A stretch of 64,000 bases of DNA, from NCBI GenBank assembly GCA_013398275.1, contig VZSE01015197.1, positions 2,094,145 to 2,158,144 on the forward strand. The letters are read 5' to 3'. The translations under genes were made by a program, and so were the position numbers. The notes beneath the pieces are model-generated. The model had not been told where the DNA came from. It did no database searches and saw nothing but the letters and a program-made list of their open reading frames with translations. The stretch's first letter is position 1. Each line of letters begins with the position of its first letter. Positions 35,654-45,200 of this stretch are shown one piece after another. The DNA is from Promerops cafer. Its lineage: Eukaryota > Chordata > Aves > Passeriformes > Nectariniidae.

Positions 35654-35938
35654 CACAAGAGGTTCATATGAACAATGATATTTCGAAGCCAAAAGTTCAC
35701 AAATACATGAACTACGGAGGACAGTCTGGAGCCTGCTAGGGCTGAACTAAGAATTCTGGAAGGCAGTTGCTGTGAAAAGACTGTCCATAAAACTTTTTTA
35801 ACTAGAGAAGGACACAGAAAAGACATAGGGAAGCCTATGCTATATCCCAGGATATGTGCCGATAGTTGTTGGCTTTGTTAAAAAGAGAATGTTTGATCAT
35901 TGTCCAGAAACATTTGATAATGTTATGCAGCAAAAAAC

Positions 35939-35965
35939 TAATTAATTAATTAATTAATTAATTAA
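35939..35965 (+). repeat. (TAAT)n tetranucleotide repeat
   Basis: Nearly seven perfect TAAT units. Each unit carries a homeodomain core motif, but simple slippage explains the array. Confidence 0.95.
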
Positions 35966-37595
35966 ATGAAGATGGGTCCTACAGTTTTTTTCATGAGACT
36001 TTCTTTCTTTTCCTGGTAATTTATTAAATTTAAAATATTTTTAAAAGCTTAATTTAAGAAGTTTTCCATTTTGGTTTTGGTTTGGAGGTTTTTGTTTTGT
36101 TTTTTTTTTAATATTTATCTTAGCACTCTCTCTTGGAAGATTTTGTTCTGCCTGATGAACAAAAAGAGCAAAATTTCTTATCTAAAGTTTTCAATGCTTA
36201 TCTAATGCAATCAATGTTTTATGCAGTGGTTAATTATATATTGCAAAATATGAGTGTGTTCACACTCCAATACTATTTGGACTTTGTGTGCAATTTATAT
36301 GCAAGTATGAGCAAAGTAAGAAGGAAACAAAGGTACAAATTAGCAGAGTCACTAACATAAAAGAAAGGTTTTGTTTAATATAAATTCCATCTTTATTTAT
36401 GCATTGGTATTATAAATACGACAAACACACTGACTGAGAATGTTTAAGAGGCTTTATAGAGAGTAGTGGCACACATTTTTTAATGTTAAGAAACTTTTAA
36501 AAAGGGGGAAAAAAAGAAAACTCCTATGAAATTCTAGGTAATTGGAAGCATGTGGGGTTTTGACACTGTCTTCAATGAAAAAGGATTTTATCTTTTCTGT
36601 TCACTGAAATAAAAATAAAGAGAGCACTATCAAAAGAAACAGGTAAATTGATATGTACAACTAATCTTCCACAATCTCAGTAACAAGGATTTTTCTAAAT
36701 TACTTTGCTTTTAAAGCTATTAAATGTATAGATTACTTAGCCTTAATTGACAGCTTATAAAGATAATTCCATAGGTCTTTATCTCATGGGGTTTTTTGAA
36801 ATGACATGATCCTCAAGGTCATGCAATACTTGCATTGGGTAAGTATTGTTGCAGTATTTCCCAAGGTTTCCTTGCCTTGCAAAGTCAACTAATTCAGAAA
36901 CTGTTAAATATTGCATAAGTTTTTTTGTGTTTGAGATGAATAAGATATTGAAGCCAAACAAAGGTATGGTTGTTAATTACAAAGCATCTCATTCTTGCAT
37001 GTTTTCATTTCCTTTCTGTAGCTAAGAGAATGTCTTAAAAGGATAACAGAAACATACTTGATTAATTTGTTTACCGTCAAGCAGTGAAGCACAGACCAGG
37101 AGTCACACTTTGACTAGGTACACGGTAAAGGACGCAGAGCAATCAGACTGATATGTTAATGGCTTATGAGTGGCTGAGATGAATAAAAATATTTTTGGTA
37201 CATGAATATGTTATCTTCATACCTATAATTATGTATGTAATTAAATACATATAATTTGAAGGGAAATTAGTGCAACATATTCTCTACCTTCTTTTTTTAA
37301 TGGACACTGGTTTATGCTACTTTTTTGTCACTTTTTTTTTTATTTTTTGATGAGACTTTACTATGTTTCACAGAAAAAAAAACTCTTCAACAGCTACTCA
37401 TGATTCTCAAAGACTGCTAAGATGGCAGAGGAACACACATCAAACTATAGCTCAGAAAAAGTAAGAAAAGCTTTATACAGGCAAGACATGAGCATAAAAG
37501 TATTCTCTCTGGAAGTCTGGAAAAACACTACAGAATCTATTCCTAAAATGAAGAAGAGGGTGAAAAGTTTCCAAAGGAAAATAAGAATTTAAAAT

Positions 37596-37646
37596 AAAAA
37601 AAAAAAAAAAAAAAAANNNNNNNNNNNNAAAAAAAAAAAAAAAAAA
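37596..37646 (+). repeat. Poly(A) tract containing a 12-base assembly gap
   Basis: Twenty-one A residues, twelve N (37,617-37,628), then eighteen A residues. The gap is a homopolymer of unresolved length. The open frame drawn through it on the minus strand is meaningless. Confidence 0.95.
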
Positions 37647-37961
37647 GGAAAAAATAATAAGACATAAAGAGAAACCAGTCAGGGGTAAAACTATGTGGTA
37701 GACTCAAAGTCATCTTTGGGCTTGTCAGCATCACTGCCTGGTGAGCTTATGCAGAAACTTGCCTCTGGCTTTGTCAGATGCCACAGCTGGAAGAATATCT
37801 TCCACTTTTTGACTTTAATGTCCTTCAATGAATGAGGGTTGAGAGTCAGTGGAATAAACTAAATAGTGTTTTCCTACAATTATTTTTAACAAAAAGGTCA
37901 AGAGATACATTAAATTAGAACTATTAAAAAATATTCTTGACTTATCAAAATTAGATATTGT

Positions 37962-37999
37962 TTGTATACTAATACATTTTTTGTATACTAATATATTTT
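37962..37999 (+). repeat. 19-bp tandem duplication
   Basis: TTGTATACTAATACATTTT is followed directly by the same 19-mer with one C-to-T difference. Confidence 0.9.
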
Positions 38000-39399
38000 T
38001 TGGAAAACACAGAAAGTCCCTAATACAGTACTTAGTTCATTCAACAAATTACACAAAATTTACTTTTGCATATTTCCAAAGAATTAAACATAAACTCAAC
38101 TTTTTGCGCATCAGAGAAGTACACGAAGAGACCAAACTTATCTGAAATGATAAACTGTCCTATGAAGTTGGACAGTTATATGATTCTATAATGGATCACA
38201 AACTCTATACATTCTACTGTGAAGGCAAAGGATAGGAAAAGGCCATTCCATCTCGATCCTTTCCCATAACTGCTGAATTTCATCTGTGTGCTATTGATTC
38301 TCAGAGGGGTTACAGCACTCTTGCTCTGGTCTTGGTGGTGCCTTTGTACCTTTGGATGAATGGCACTGGAGGTCCACTTTGAATAAAACAATCAATGGTT
38401 CAGTGGATTTACCAAATCCATATTATTAAAACTATGGAGTAACTGAGACTGAAAAAAGGATTCAAATTAATCACAGACCAGGCAATTGTACACCAGTGAG
38501 TCCTACCTGGTTTGTTGACTTAGAAATGACCAGAAATGGCACTTTCAAGGAAATATGAAACTATACAAAGACTGCTTTTGTTTAAGCCTCTCTGTCACAA
38601 GGTAGGAGATTGTGCTGCATACTGAATCCAGTAAAAGGGATCTGAATATATGCTGATCAAATAATATAGATGTGCTTTGACAAACCCAAAGTATGCTCTT
38701 GTTTTATATGTAAATATTTTACATTAATATTTAAATGAAACCTGTAGGCTTCCCAGCCTGGTCCATGGAACAGGTTACATCATCTTGATTTATAATTTCA
38801 GGATGACCAATATTCCGACTGATTTCCAGCACTAAGACTCTTCCAAAGACATTCCTAAAAACAGGGTAAAGAATCAAGTCACAAATAAAATCAAATTATA
38901 ATGTAGCACTCTCTCTGTAAAAAGTGCCATATGGAATATTTTTTTGAACAACTGACGTGTATTAAAATCTTAGGAACTTTAAGTCTTAAAGCCCGTTCAA
39001 GATTTAAATAAACTCAAAAATCACTCCTTGGGAAAAAAAAATATTTTGGTGCCCTAGCTGACTTAGTGTTTTGAAATTTTTTTTTTATACACAGATGTAT
39101 ATTGTATGTATATGTATATATACTCATGTAAATCATTGTTTGGGAGAAGGGATAACTCTAATATTGTATTACAAAGAATTCTGGATCATCTCAACAGATA
39201 AAAGATTATTTTGCTTACAGATTTTTTTTTTAATTGACTATTTAGGAGGAAAATGTTCTTAGTTCATTTGTCAGTTAAAATTTTTGACAAAAATAATTCA
39301 CTGGAGTTAGGGAAATTCTTGCTAGCAAAGAAAAACACAGTAATGTGATATCTGCATTCAAATAGTAGTGCTTCATTCACGAGAGGAGACAATAGAAGA

Positions 39400-39825
39400 G
39401 AATAGTTCAGTGGAAAGGACCTGCAACAAATATCTGTTTCAATTGCCTAACCACTTCAGACTTGACCAAGAGTTAGAGCATGTTCCTAAAGTTGTTGTCC
39501 AATGCCTCTTAAACACTGACAGGCTTGGGACATTGACCCAGCCTCCAGGAAGGCTGTTCCAGCATCCCACCAGTCTCTTAGTAAAGAAATGCTTCCACAT
39601 GTAAAGCCTGAACATTCCCCGGCACAGCTTTGACTCATTTTCATCTGTCTTGTAAATAGACAAGGAGGAGAAAAGCGCATCTGTGAAGATGGATGAGGTC
39701 ACCTCTGAGCCTCCTTTTCTCCAAAGCAGAGAAACCCATAGTCACCAGTGATTCCTCATAGGACGTTCCTCCAAGCCCTTTCACCAGTTTTGTTGCTCTT
39801 CATTTTCCTTGGAAAAATACTGAAA
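39400..39825 (-). mobile_element. CR1 LINE 3' portion, about 425 bp
   Basis: Antisense CR1. The minus-strand frame 39,439-39,702 contains MWKHFFTKRLVGCWNSLPGG, then NVPSLSVFKRH. This corresponds to the C-terminal end of CR1 ORF2 (the FF..RVV..WN.LP..VV..PSL..FK block). Further right, GAGGTCACCTCTGAGCCTCC with TTTTCTCCAAAGCAGAG, then CCTCATAGGACG and CCTTTCACCAGTTTTGTTGC follow CR1 order. The far 3' terminus (left edge) is eroded to AGTGGAAAGGACCTGC. The frame is interrupted, so no functional protein is made. Confidence 0.82.
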
Positions 39826-41120
39826 GGAAAATAAATTGGTTTTAATTTGCAAATTTCTGGGTTTTCTGGGGTTTTCCCACTTGTCTTGGTAGTTCAGCTT
39901 AAACTATAAGTAATCCAGCAAGACAAGACCCAGCAGCTAAGCAGCATTCTCTGTTAAATATGCTCTGTGACTCTTTGCCAGGACTCTGTGGGTTAATTCT
40001 TTGCTATATGAAAGAGGAAGTAGATAGTAATAATGTTTCCACTGCCTATTGACGTAGCTCAGAGGTTCAACTACTATATCAGGACAGTTTATTATGTTCA
40101 TTATGATCTCAGCTTGTACAGCATTCATTTTCTGAATAAGTGCACTGTGAGTAATGAATATCCATTAGTTACATTAGCAACATTCCTAAAACTTAATTTT
40201 TTAATGTTCAGCCATTATACAAACTCCTACACTTAAAATGACAGCTAAGTACTTTCACTGTATTAAAATAGTAAACATTGAAACAGAAACTGATTTTCCT
40301 TACTTACATTAATTCTCTAAAAGAGAAGCATGTTCCTGTCATGGAAGCCATATCACTGTTGTGCATATACACATCTTGTTCACAAGTACTTGCTAAAAAA
40401 ACTCAATATGAAGCCCTACTTGCTTTTTGAGGTCATTTTCATCAAGATATTTTCAGAGGCATAAAGCCTCAAAATGGAATTAATTGTATGAAACAGGGAA
40501 AATCAACTTTGTATTTAGTTTTACTGTACATCCAGGAGGAGAAAGTATTGTTCAAGTTGGTGCTTCTTTTCTAAGTAAGTGTTAAATGAATAAGAAAACA
40601 CAATCTTAAAATAAATATCAAGAGATCATAGTCTAGTAAGTCTAATGAAGGAACACATCATTCACAGTGATAAACAATTTACTGATTTTATGTGTGATTT
40701 TTGCTAAGTCTCAATTTATTTTTTATTGATTACATGGACTGTACTAATTTTTAATCACTTGGATATGGAAAAGATCATGTTTACAGCCCTCTGAGAGTAC
40801 CTAGAAACTTACAATGTGCCAGATTTTGTATTTCAAATCAACTACAAGCTGTACTGTGTAACCTAAGATTGCATAAAGATTGTAAGGTTGTTAATAAGAG
40901 GAAGCCAAATCTTAGTGAGAACCTCTGCCATGCACCAAAATTCATGCCATTTTCCCCAAAATAGATCTAAATTAAGCCTTCTACCCAGGATTTAGGCAAT
41001 GTTTTGCTGTGTCTGTGCAGTAACAGAAAAACTTGTCTAAAATGATTTTTTTTTTTTTTTTCTGGACTCTTTTTAAGATCTGACTCTTCTGCTGATATTT
41101 CAGTAAGAACAGTAGAAAAA
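39826..41120. other. Unique AT-rich non-coding DNA
   Basis: Nothing beyond short chance open frames and a T run at about 41,048-41,061 is seen. Confidence 0.5.
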
Positions 41121-41220
41121 CTGCTGTAGGTCAGACTAGAGGTCCATTTATCCCAGTACATCCTGTCTGAAAGTGGCCAAAAGCAAATGACTTGAAGAAA
41201 AGAGCAACATGGGGCAGATA
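41121..41220 (-). mobile_element. Ancient CR1-like LINE 3'-end scrap
   Basis: GTAGGTCAGACTAGAGGTCC, TTATCCCAGTACATCCTGTC and TGAAAGTGGCCAAAAGC follow the reverse complement of the same old reptile-type CR1 3' end as 14,185-15,290. That lineage is older than the avian CR1 subfamilies. About 100 bp remain. A 127-codon minus-strand open frame (40,967-41,350) overlaps it and is a chance frame. Confidence 0.6.
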
Positions 41221-42474
41221 TATAAGCAGAAGTACTTTTATTCCCCTTAAAAAAAGAAATTTGTGTCAGTTTAAATAATGCACTGGAAAGACTCTCAGTT
41301 TGAAAGGAAGAAGCCAGAAAGAATAAAAAGTATGACAAACTTCTCTTCATGCCAGCCTACTTCTGAAGATCCTGCAAACTCCCTAGTTCAATCTCTCACT
41401 AGGAAAAATGCAAGATGAAGTGATTCAAGTCGCCTGTTGGCTACCTCCAACCATCAGAATTCAAGGACAAGGCAGCTGGAGAAAGTACAGCTGCAAATAA
41501 GACTTGTATAGCAGCCAGCAAAGAGAGATGGCCAGAATCCATCTGGCTCAGTCACATTTCTCTTGCATTAGCAGCTTTTCATTAAAAAAACCTGCTGTAG
41601 AATGGTGTGGATCAGAGAAAAGAGAGGAATGTTACACATATGCAATGTCCAATCACCAGTCAGAAAAAAAATTTCATTAACAGAAAAGAATAGGAATCTA
41701 GACATTGGTTGTTTGAATAACATTTAGGTTTAGACACAGCTTCATAGACAAATATGACTATATGATATACAGGAGAGCTAAACACCATGTCTCACATTTT
41801 CAGTCATGATGTCTCACATTATGGCCTTTGTTTTGAGCTGCTCTCGTGCTATCCAATGTGTAAGTTGGACTTATATCTTTAGTCATAATTTGCAGTTAAT
41901 TGCTTTTTATGGTTAGAAATCATTACCCAAGTTGGAAGTAAGAGTCCAACAGCCCCTGAATATCTACCAGAGTAGATACTAGGAGCAGGAAAAAGGGTTT
42001 TTTCTATAGACTTTTCACCCGAATAACAGGACGTCAGTAACGAAAATGTTAACAGCTGTTACTTTGTGTGCATAGCTTTGTAACATTGTAATTACAGTCT
42101 CAAGGCTGAGAAATTACTCCATGATGATGTTAGGAAACAATGTTTTCACATGCCAGTGTTTGTGTTACCCGAATAATTTTCATTTCATGTGCATCTGTAC
42201 TATGATCAAGACATCTTTATACTTAACTTAGAAGCCAGGTTAGATCCAAAATGCCAGTTTATAGTCAAAGAAAGATTAAAGGAGATTGCTGAACACCTCC
42301 AGGAATAAAATTTTCAATAACAGCATCAATTTAATCCAGAATTTAGACTTGTAAGTAAGATTGTTTAAAAAAAAAATTCCCTTCATATTCTCCATTAGTT
42401 CTGCAACACTAGAAAGAGCCTTTTCAGAGCTGGACAACTTGACATCATGAGCGGCTGACCTGGTTTTGGATGGC
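41221..42474. other. Unique non-coding DNA
   Basis: No gene or repeat is recognised. Short partial repeats of GTCTCACATT occur around 41,788-41,820. Confidence 0.45.
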
Positions 42475-43134
42475 CTATAGTTAATTTTCCCAAGTAACTG
42501 GTACAATGCTGTGTTTTGGATTTAACATGAAAATACTTTTGATAACACACAGATATTGCAGTTGTTAAGCAGTGCTTGCTTCAAGGAGACTTTTCAGTCC
42601 CAAACTGTGCCAATGAGCAGATGCACTAGAAGCTGTGGGGAAGCATAATGAGGGCAGCTGACCCAAACTGGCCAGAGGGATATTCCACACCACAGAACAC
42701 CATGCCTAGTATATAAACTGTGGGATTTGGCTGGAAGGTGCTGATCACTGTTTGGGGATGGGCTGGACCTTGGTCAGCAGGTAGTGAGAACAATTCTATT
42801 GCGCACCACTTGATTTTCTTGGGTTTTATTCCTCTCTCCTTCTCTCCTTTTCATAACCATAACCATAACCATAACCATAACCATAACCATAACCATAACC
42901 ATAACCATAACCATAACCATAATAATAATAAGTAGTAGTAGTAACAGTAGTATTAGCAGCAGTAGTAGTATATTTTCATTTGTTTCAACTATTTAACCCT
43001 TGCTTCTCTCAAGCTCTGAGGCTTGTCTTTTCTTTCCAATTCTCCTCCTGACTGTAGGGTGGGGAGAAGGGAACACGACTGGGGAGAAATTGGCTGCATG
43101 GTACATAGTTGCCATCTGGGGCTAGACCACTCTA
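42475..43134 (+). mobile_element. Decayed avian ERVL-type solo LTR
   Basis: The order of landmarks matches a very common bird LTR of the ERVL class. These are TGCTGTGTTTTGGATTTAAC (42,510), TTTTGATAACACACAGAT, AGTTGTTAAGCAGTGCTTG, ACTTTTCAG, CTGACCCAAACTGGCCAGAG, GGATATTCCACACC, the TATA box TATATAAA (42,710-42,717) and TCTTGGGTTTTATTCCTCTC. The end is AGTTGCCATCTGGGGCTAGACC (about 43,108-43,129), the decayed counterpart of the usual GCCGGCTGGGGTTAAACCAC. No internal retroviral genes flank it, so it is a solo LTR left by recombination or a truncated insertion. A (CATAAC)n expansion occupies the region downstream of the presumed transcription start. The 5' boundary is approximate, and no clear target duplication was found. 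Confidence 0.75.
42852..42922 (+). repeat. (CATAAC)n hexanucleotide array inside an LTR
   Basis: About 11.7 perfect copies of CATAAC, followed by AAT and AGT triplets up to about 42,971. Read on the other strand the unit is TTATGG, one base from the telomere unit TTAGGG. Related LTR copies carry ATT-type triplets here, so the array probably grew from that seed. The His-Asn repeat in the plus-strand open frame 42,720-42,935 is just a translation of it. Confidence 0.95.
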
Positions 43135-43799
43135 GACTGTCTGAGTCTTTGCTGTTTACAAAATGGAGGTCTTGGTAGCAGTAAGAGTTTCATTCAAAAC
43201 CTGGAAAGAGAAATAATCCTATGTACAACCTTAGCCCTATTTGACTTATTTCTAGCAGACAGGACACATTTTACAGTAAAATTTCTAATAAGCTCTGGTT
43301 ATGAAGACAAGATTCCTACAGTATTTCAGTTTTTTAAAGTGGCAGAAAAAGGAGGGTTCCAAGAAAGAAAGAAAGTACTAAGTAAAATGTTAAGTCTGCA
43401 ACAAATGTAAGTCCCACAATGTTCTTTGGATTTGACCACTCAATAAATCCCATTGTGAAGGTAATTTTTGAATCTTTTTTAGAACAGAACAATTAGATGC
43501 ACACACAATGTCAGAAGCCATATATTTTTAGTTACTTGATATTAAGACAGAATTAGCAGTAATGTTCATATACTGTATAAAGTTAATATCCCAAAAGACA
43601 TTTCAACACTGGTGGTATATTTGTGATTTAATTGAAAGGTATAATGATTGAAAGATAATAGCCTAAAATTCATTCACCTTGCCACAAAACAGATGGAAAT
43701 TTTAAATTCAATTTATTGCACTTTTTATTATCTCTTTCTCAGTTTTGCAGCACTTTTAAAAACCAAGCAAACAATGACATAGGTATATATTTGTTTTTA
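43135..43799. other. Unique AT-rich non-coding DNA
   Basis: No gene or repeat is recognised between the LTR and the next CR1. Confidence 0.5.
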
Positions 43800-44270
43800 A
43801 CAGACACCTTGAATAAGCAGAACAGGATCTGGAAGACAGAGATGGGAAACAGGATGAAGTCCTGATAATCCAAAGGCAGATGGTCAGGGACCTGTTACAC
43901 CTCTTAGACACGCACAGGATTATGGCCCCAGATGGGAGGTCAAATCCTTTGTTAAGTTTTGGGCCCCACTCTACAAGAAGGACATTGAGGTGCTGGAGCA
44001 CATCCAGGAGAAGGCAACAAATCTGGTGAAAAGTTAGTCTTATGAGGAGCAAGTGAGGAAGCTGGAGTTGTTTAGATTAGATACCAGAAAAGATTTCTTC
44101 ACATGGAGGGTTGTTAAGCATCGGAGCAGGGTGCCCAGGGAAGAAGTGGAGTCACCGTCCCTGGCTGTATTTAAAAGGTGTGTTGTTGTGGCTCTTAGGG
44201 ATATGGTTTAGGAGGTTGGCCTCAAAGATCTGACAGGGTTTTTCCCAACCTAAATGATTCCATGAGTCTG
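43800..44270 (+). mobile_element. CR1 LINE with several internal deletions, plus orientation
   Basis: Three non-adjacent parts of one CR1 are joined. The first (43,800-43,945) encodes, in plus orientation, the DLLHLLDTHRIMAPDGR segment from the middle of ORF2. The second (about 43,947-44,075) jumps to the RT C-terminal domain (GTTTTGGGCCCC, CAAGAAGGACATTGAGGTGC, TATGAGGAGC). The third (44,070-44,270) jumps to the end of ORF2 and the 3' UTR (AAGATTTCTTCAC, GGTGCCCAGGGAAG, GTCCCTGGCTGTATTTAAAA) and ends in CCCAACCTAAATGATTCCAT. GTTTAG at 44,070-44,075 is shared by the two sides of one deletion. The tail is a CR1 type ending in CCAACCTAAATGATTC. Confidence 0.85.
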
Positions 44271-44979
44271 TGAATTCAAATAAGAATCTTTAATATCCCA
44301 GAATAAACTGATATAACACAAAGTACACTTCCCTGGACAATTTCTGGACTGCAGCACCATTTTTAACATGTTACTAAAATGTGAAACAACTCTATTAGGG
44401 GTTAAGTGAAACACAACCATTTCATTTAAGCATCTGATTTTTAGTTTTCTTTCCTGTTGCATAAATCACAGATACTATGAAAGCTCTTAACTCAGAAACT
44501 GTTGTAGCATATGTGGCCTTTGTAACAAAGTTGGGAAATTTTATTTCTTAGTTTTTATGGCAGGCTAATAAATTGCAGTAATGCAAAGTCTACATACTGC
44601 AAAAGTGTGAAAAGGGATTTATCAAAGTATTTTATTAACTTGCATCTGCTCAACAGTGTCATAGGTAATGTGGTCTTTTAAGAATATATTTTTACCATGT
44701 TAATTAAAGGAATTTCTGAGTTTTATGGGACCTGAACACATTCAAAATAACTAATTAAAATTGCCCAGGTTTCCTAATACTGCACTCTAACAGGTCTTCA
44801 AATTGGCCCTTGTGTTCAGGATGAATGATAAACTACTCAGCTGTCCACTGCTAAAAGAACATCAGTTTATGATGTGTAAATTAGAGACTACTTCCCCCCT
44901 CCTTTCTTCCGCCCCATAAAAATGCATAGGACTTCTGAAGTTTAGTTAATCTAAGCTCTAGATCAAAGCAGTATCACCA
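44271..44979. other. Unique AT-rich non-coding DNA
   Basis: No feature is recognised. Confidence 0.5.
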
Positions 44980-45200
44980 ATAATGGATTGATTTAGTCAT
45001 GCTTTTGTCTCCAGTGATGCAGTCTTGTAATCCACCATGACCCTCAGGCCTGTTCACCACTGAAGCCTCCCAGCCCATGTGGAGGCTGCTTGTTTCCACT
45101 TTGCACTTCTCCTTGCTAATATCCACAAAGGTTTCTGTCAATGAAATTCTTGGGGTCCTGGAGGGATGAAAACTCTGCCTTTCAGTATGCCAACAGCTTT
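44980..45200 (-). mobile_element. Possible highly decayed CR1 ORF2 fragment
   Basis: Read on the minus strand, the stretch has GAGAAGTGCAAAGTGG, CTCCACATGGGCTGGG and CCTGAGGGTCATGGTGGA. Their order resembles the CR1 segment encoding KCKVLHLG and DLGVLVD. The similarity is weak and the intervening spacing differs. A 91-codon minus-strand frame (44,974-45,249) spans it but has no known domain. It may be ordinary unique DNA. Confidence 0.35.

Larger units (their letters stand above)
35654..39399. other. Unique AT-rich non-coding DNA
   Basis: No gene is supported. It contains a (TAAT)n run (35,939-35,965), a poly(A) tract with an assembly gap (37,596-37,646) and a 19-bp near-perfect tandem duplication (37,962-37,999, one mismatch). 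Confidence 0.55.

Noticed and set aside
35355..35739. Two 107-codon plus-strand frames
   Set aside because: They are antisense translations of the minus-strand CR1 at 34,925-35,653.
40967..41350. 127-codon minus-strand open frame
   Set aside because: It runs through an ancient CR1 3' end and a T-rich run that yields a Lys stretch. This is a chance frame.
42720..42935. His-Asn repeat protein
   Set aside because: It is a translation of the CATAAC array inside an LTR, not a gene.
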